A DNA stretch of 5,523 nucleotides from Candidatus Tharpella sp. (GTDB lineage: Bacteria; Desulfobacterota; Anaeroferrophillalia; Anaeroferrophillales; Tharpellaceae). Below, piece after piece: positions 5,236-5,523 of this stretch. The first letter of the stretch is position 1. Each line of letters begins with the position of its first letter. Position numbers and translations under genes: made by a program. The notes beneath the pieces were generated by a model. It worked only from the letters and a program-made list of their open reading frames with translations, had not been told where the DNA came from and searched no databases. Location: positions 1 to 5,523 of the forward strand of contig JAGGTT010000007.1 in assembly GCA_021163565.1 (NCBI GenBank), written 5' to 3'.

Positions 5236-5523
5236 CTATGCCTCCGTCTCGGACCTGATTTCTTCCAGAACCTGCGGCAGATTAAGCAGTGATGTCAGCG
5301 GTCGGTTTTCGCTTGAAGGCTGGTTGTGACCTGCGGCCGCCGGATCAAAGAGAATGGTTGCCAGGCCAAGCTCGACCGCCGGCTTCAAATTAACCGCCAT
5401 ATCATCAATCATCACTCCTTCTTCGGCCCGAGCCTCTATATCATCTAAGAGTTCCTGATAGATTTTAATATCCGGTTTTGGACGAAAATCAAAATAGTTG
5501 ATATCAAAAATGGCTGTAAAACA
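5236..5523 (-). CDS. HAD-family hydrolase, pyrimidine 5'-nucleotidase-like, C-terminal part
   Basis: The window holds the last 95 codons, read leftward and ending in TAG at 5238-5236; the N-terminus with the nucleophile Asp motif is outside. The visible part has the later HAD signatures: DFRPKPD with the motif III lysine, and VMIDDMAVNLKPAVELGL with the motif IV acidic pair that binds Mg2+. The chain ends in a LPQVLEEI helix. The FDFRPKPD and LP-x-V-x-x-x-I pattern recalls the Sdt1-like pyrimidine 5'-nucleotidase branch of HAD subfamily IA, but a related phosphatase such as a phosphoglycolate phosphatase cannot be excluded from this fragment. It converges on the methyltransferase gene with only 4 bp between stops, so it is not part of the znu operon. 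Confidence 0.82.
   Translation of the reverse strand, partial: CFTAIFDINYFDFRPKPDIKIYQELLDDIEARAEEGVMIDDMAVNLKPAVELGLATILFDPAAAGHNQPSSENRPLTSLLNLPQVLEEIRSETEA

Overview
The window looks like chromosomal DNA from a Gram-negative bacterium of moderate GC content. A Desulfobacterota/Desulfuromonadota (former Deltaproteobacteria) source is my best guess, from the style of the Znu proteins, the DUF4139 protein and the bacterial tRNA-queuosine mannosyltransferase homologue. That placement is inference from family familiarity, not a search. There are no RNA genes, CRISPR arrays, insertion sequences or other signs of mobility.

Layout. The left third is a leftward (minus-strand) pair: a secreted DUF4139 protein (237-1685), followed after 37 bp by the start of a gene for the tRNA-queuosine alpha-mannosyltransferase (QTMAN/DUF3524) family that leaves the window at base 1. 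A 170-bp divergent intergenic region (1686-1855) holds a good sigma70-type promoter for the leftward pair and a weaker candidate for the rightward operon, laid over each other. The rightward operon (1856-5231) is tightly packed: znuA, znuC (4-bp ATGA overlap), znuB (24-bp gap) and a class I SAM-dependent methyltransferase (1-bp TAATG overlap). At the right edge, a leftward HAD-family hydrolase (5236-5523, C-terminal 95 residues only) converges on the operon with 4 bp between the stop codons.

How the genes fit together. ZnuA (periplasmic metal binder), ZnuB (membrane channel) and ZnuC (ATPase) form a complete high-affinity zinc, or less likely manganese, importer. The last gene, bound to znuB by stop/start overlap, encodes a protein with the layout of ArsM arsenite methyltransferases but without the cysteines that bind arsenic. 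It is the least expected component, and its role beside a zinc importer is unknown. ZnuA has Glu where the family usually has its first metal-ligand His. ZnuC ends in a His/Cys-rich tail. ZnuA also has a His-rich loop. The importer is therefore rich in possible metal-binding side chains but has a non-canonical primary site.

The strongest candidates for a second look are the ArsM-like methyltransferase coupled to znuB, the ZnuA ligand substitution, and a perfect 12-bp inverted repeat with a Fur/PerR-like core inside znuA. None is proven here to be a new system.
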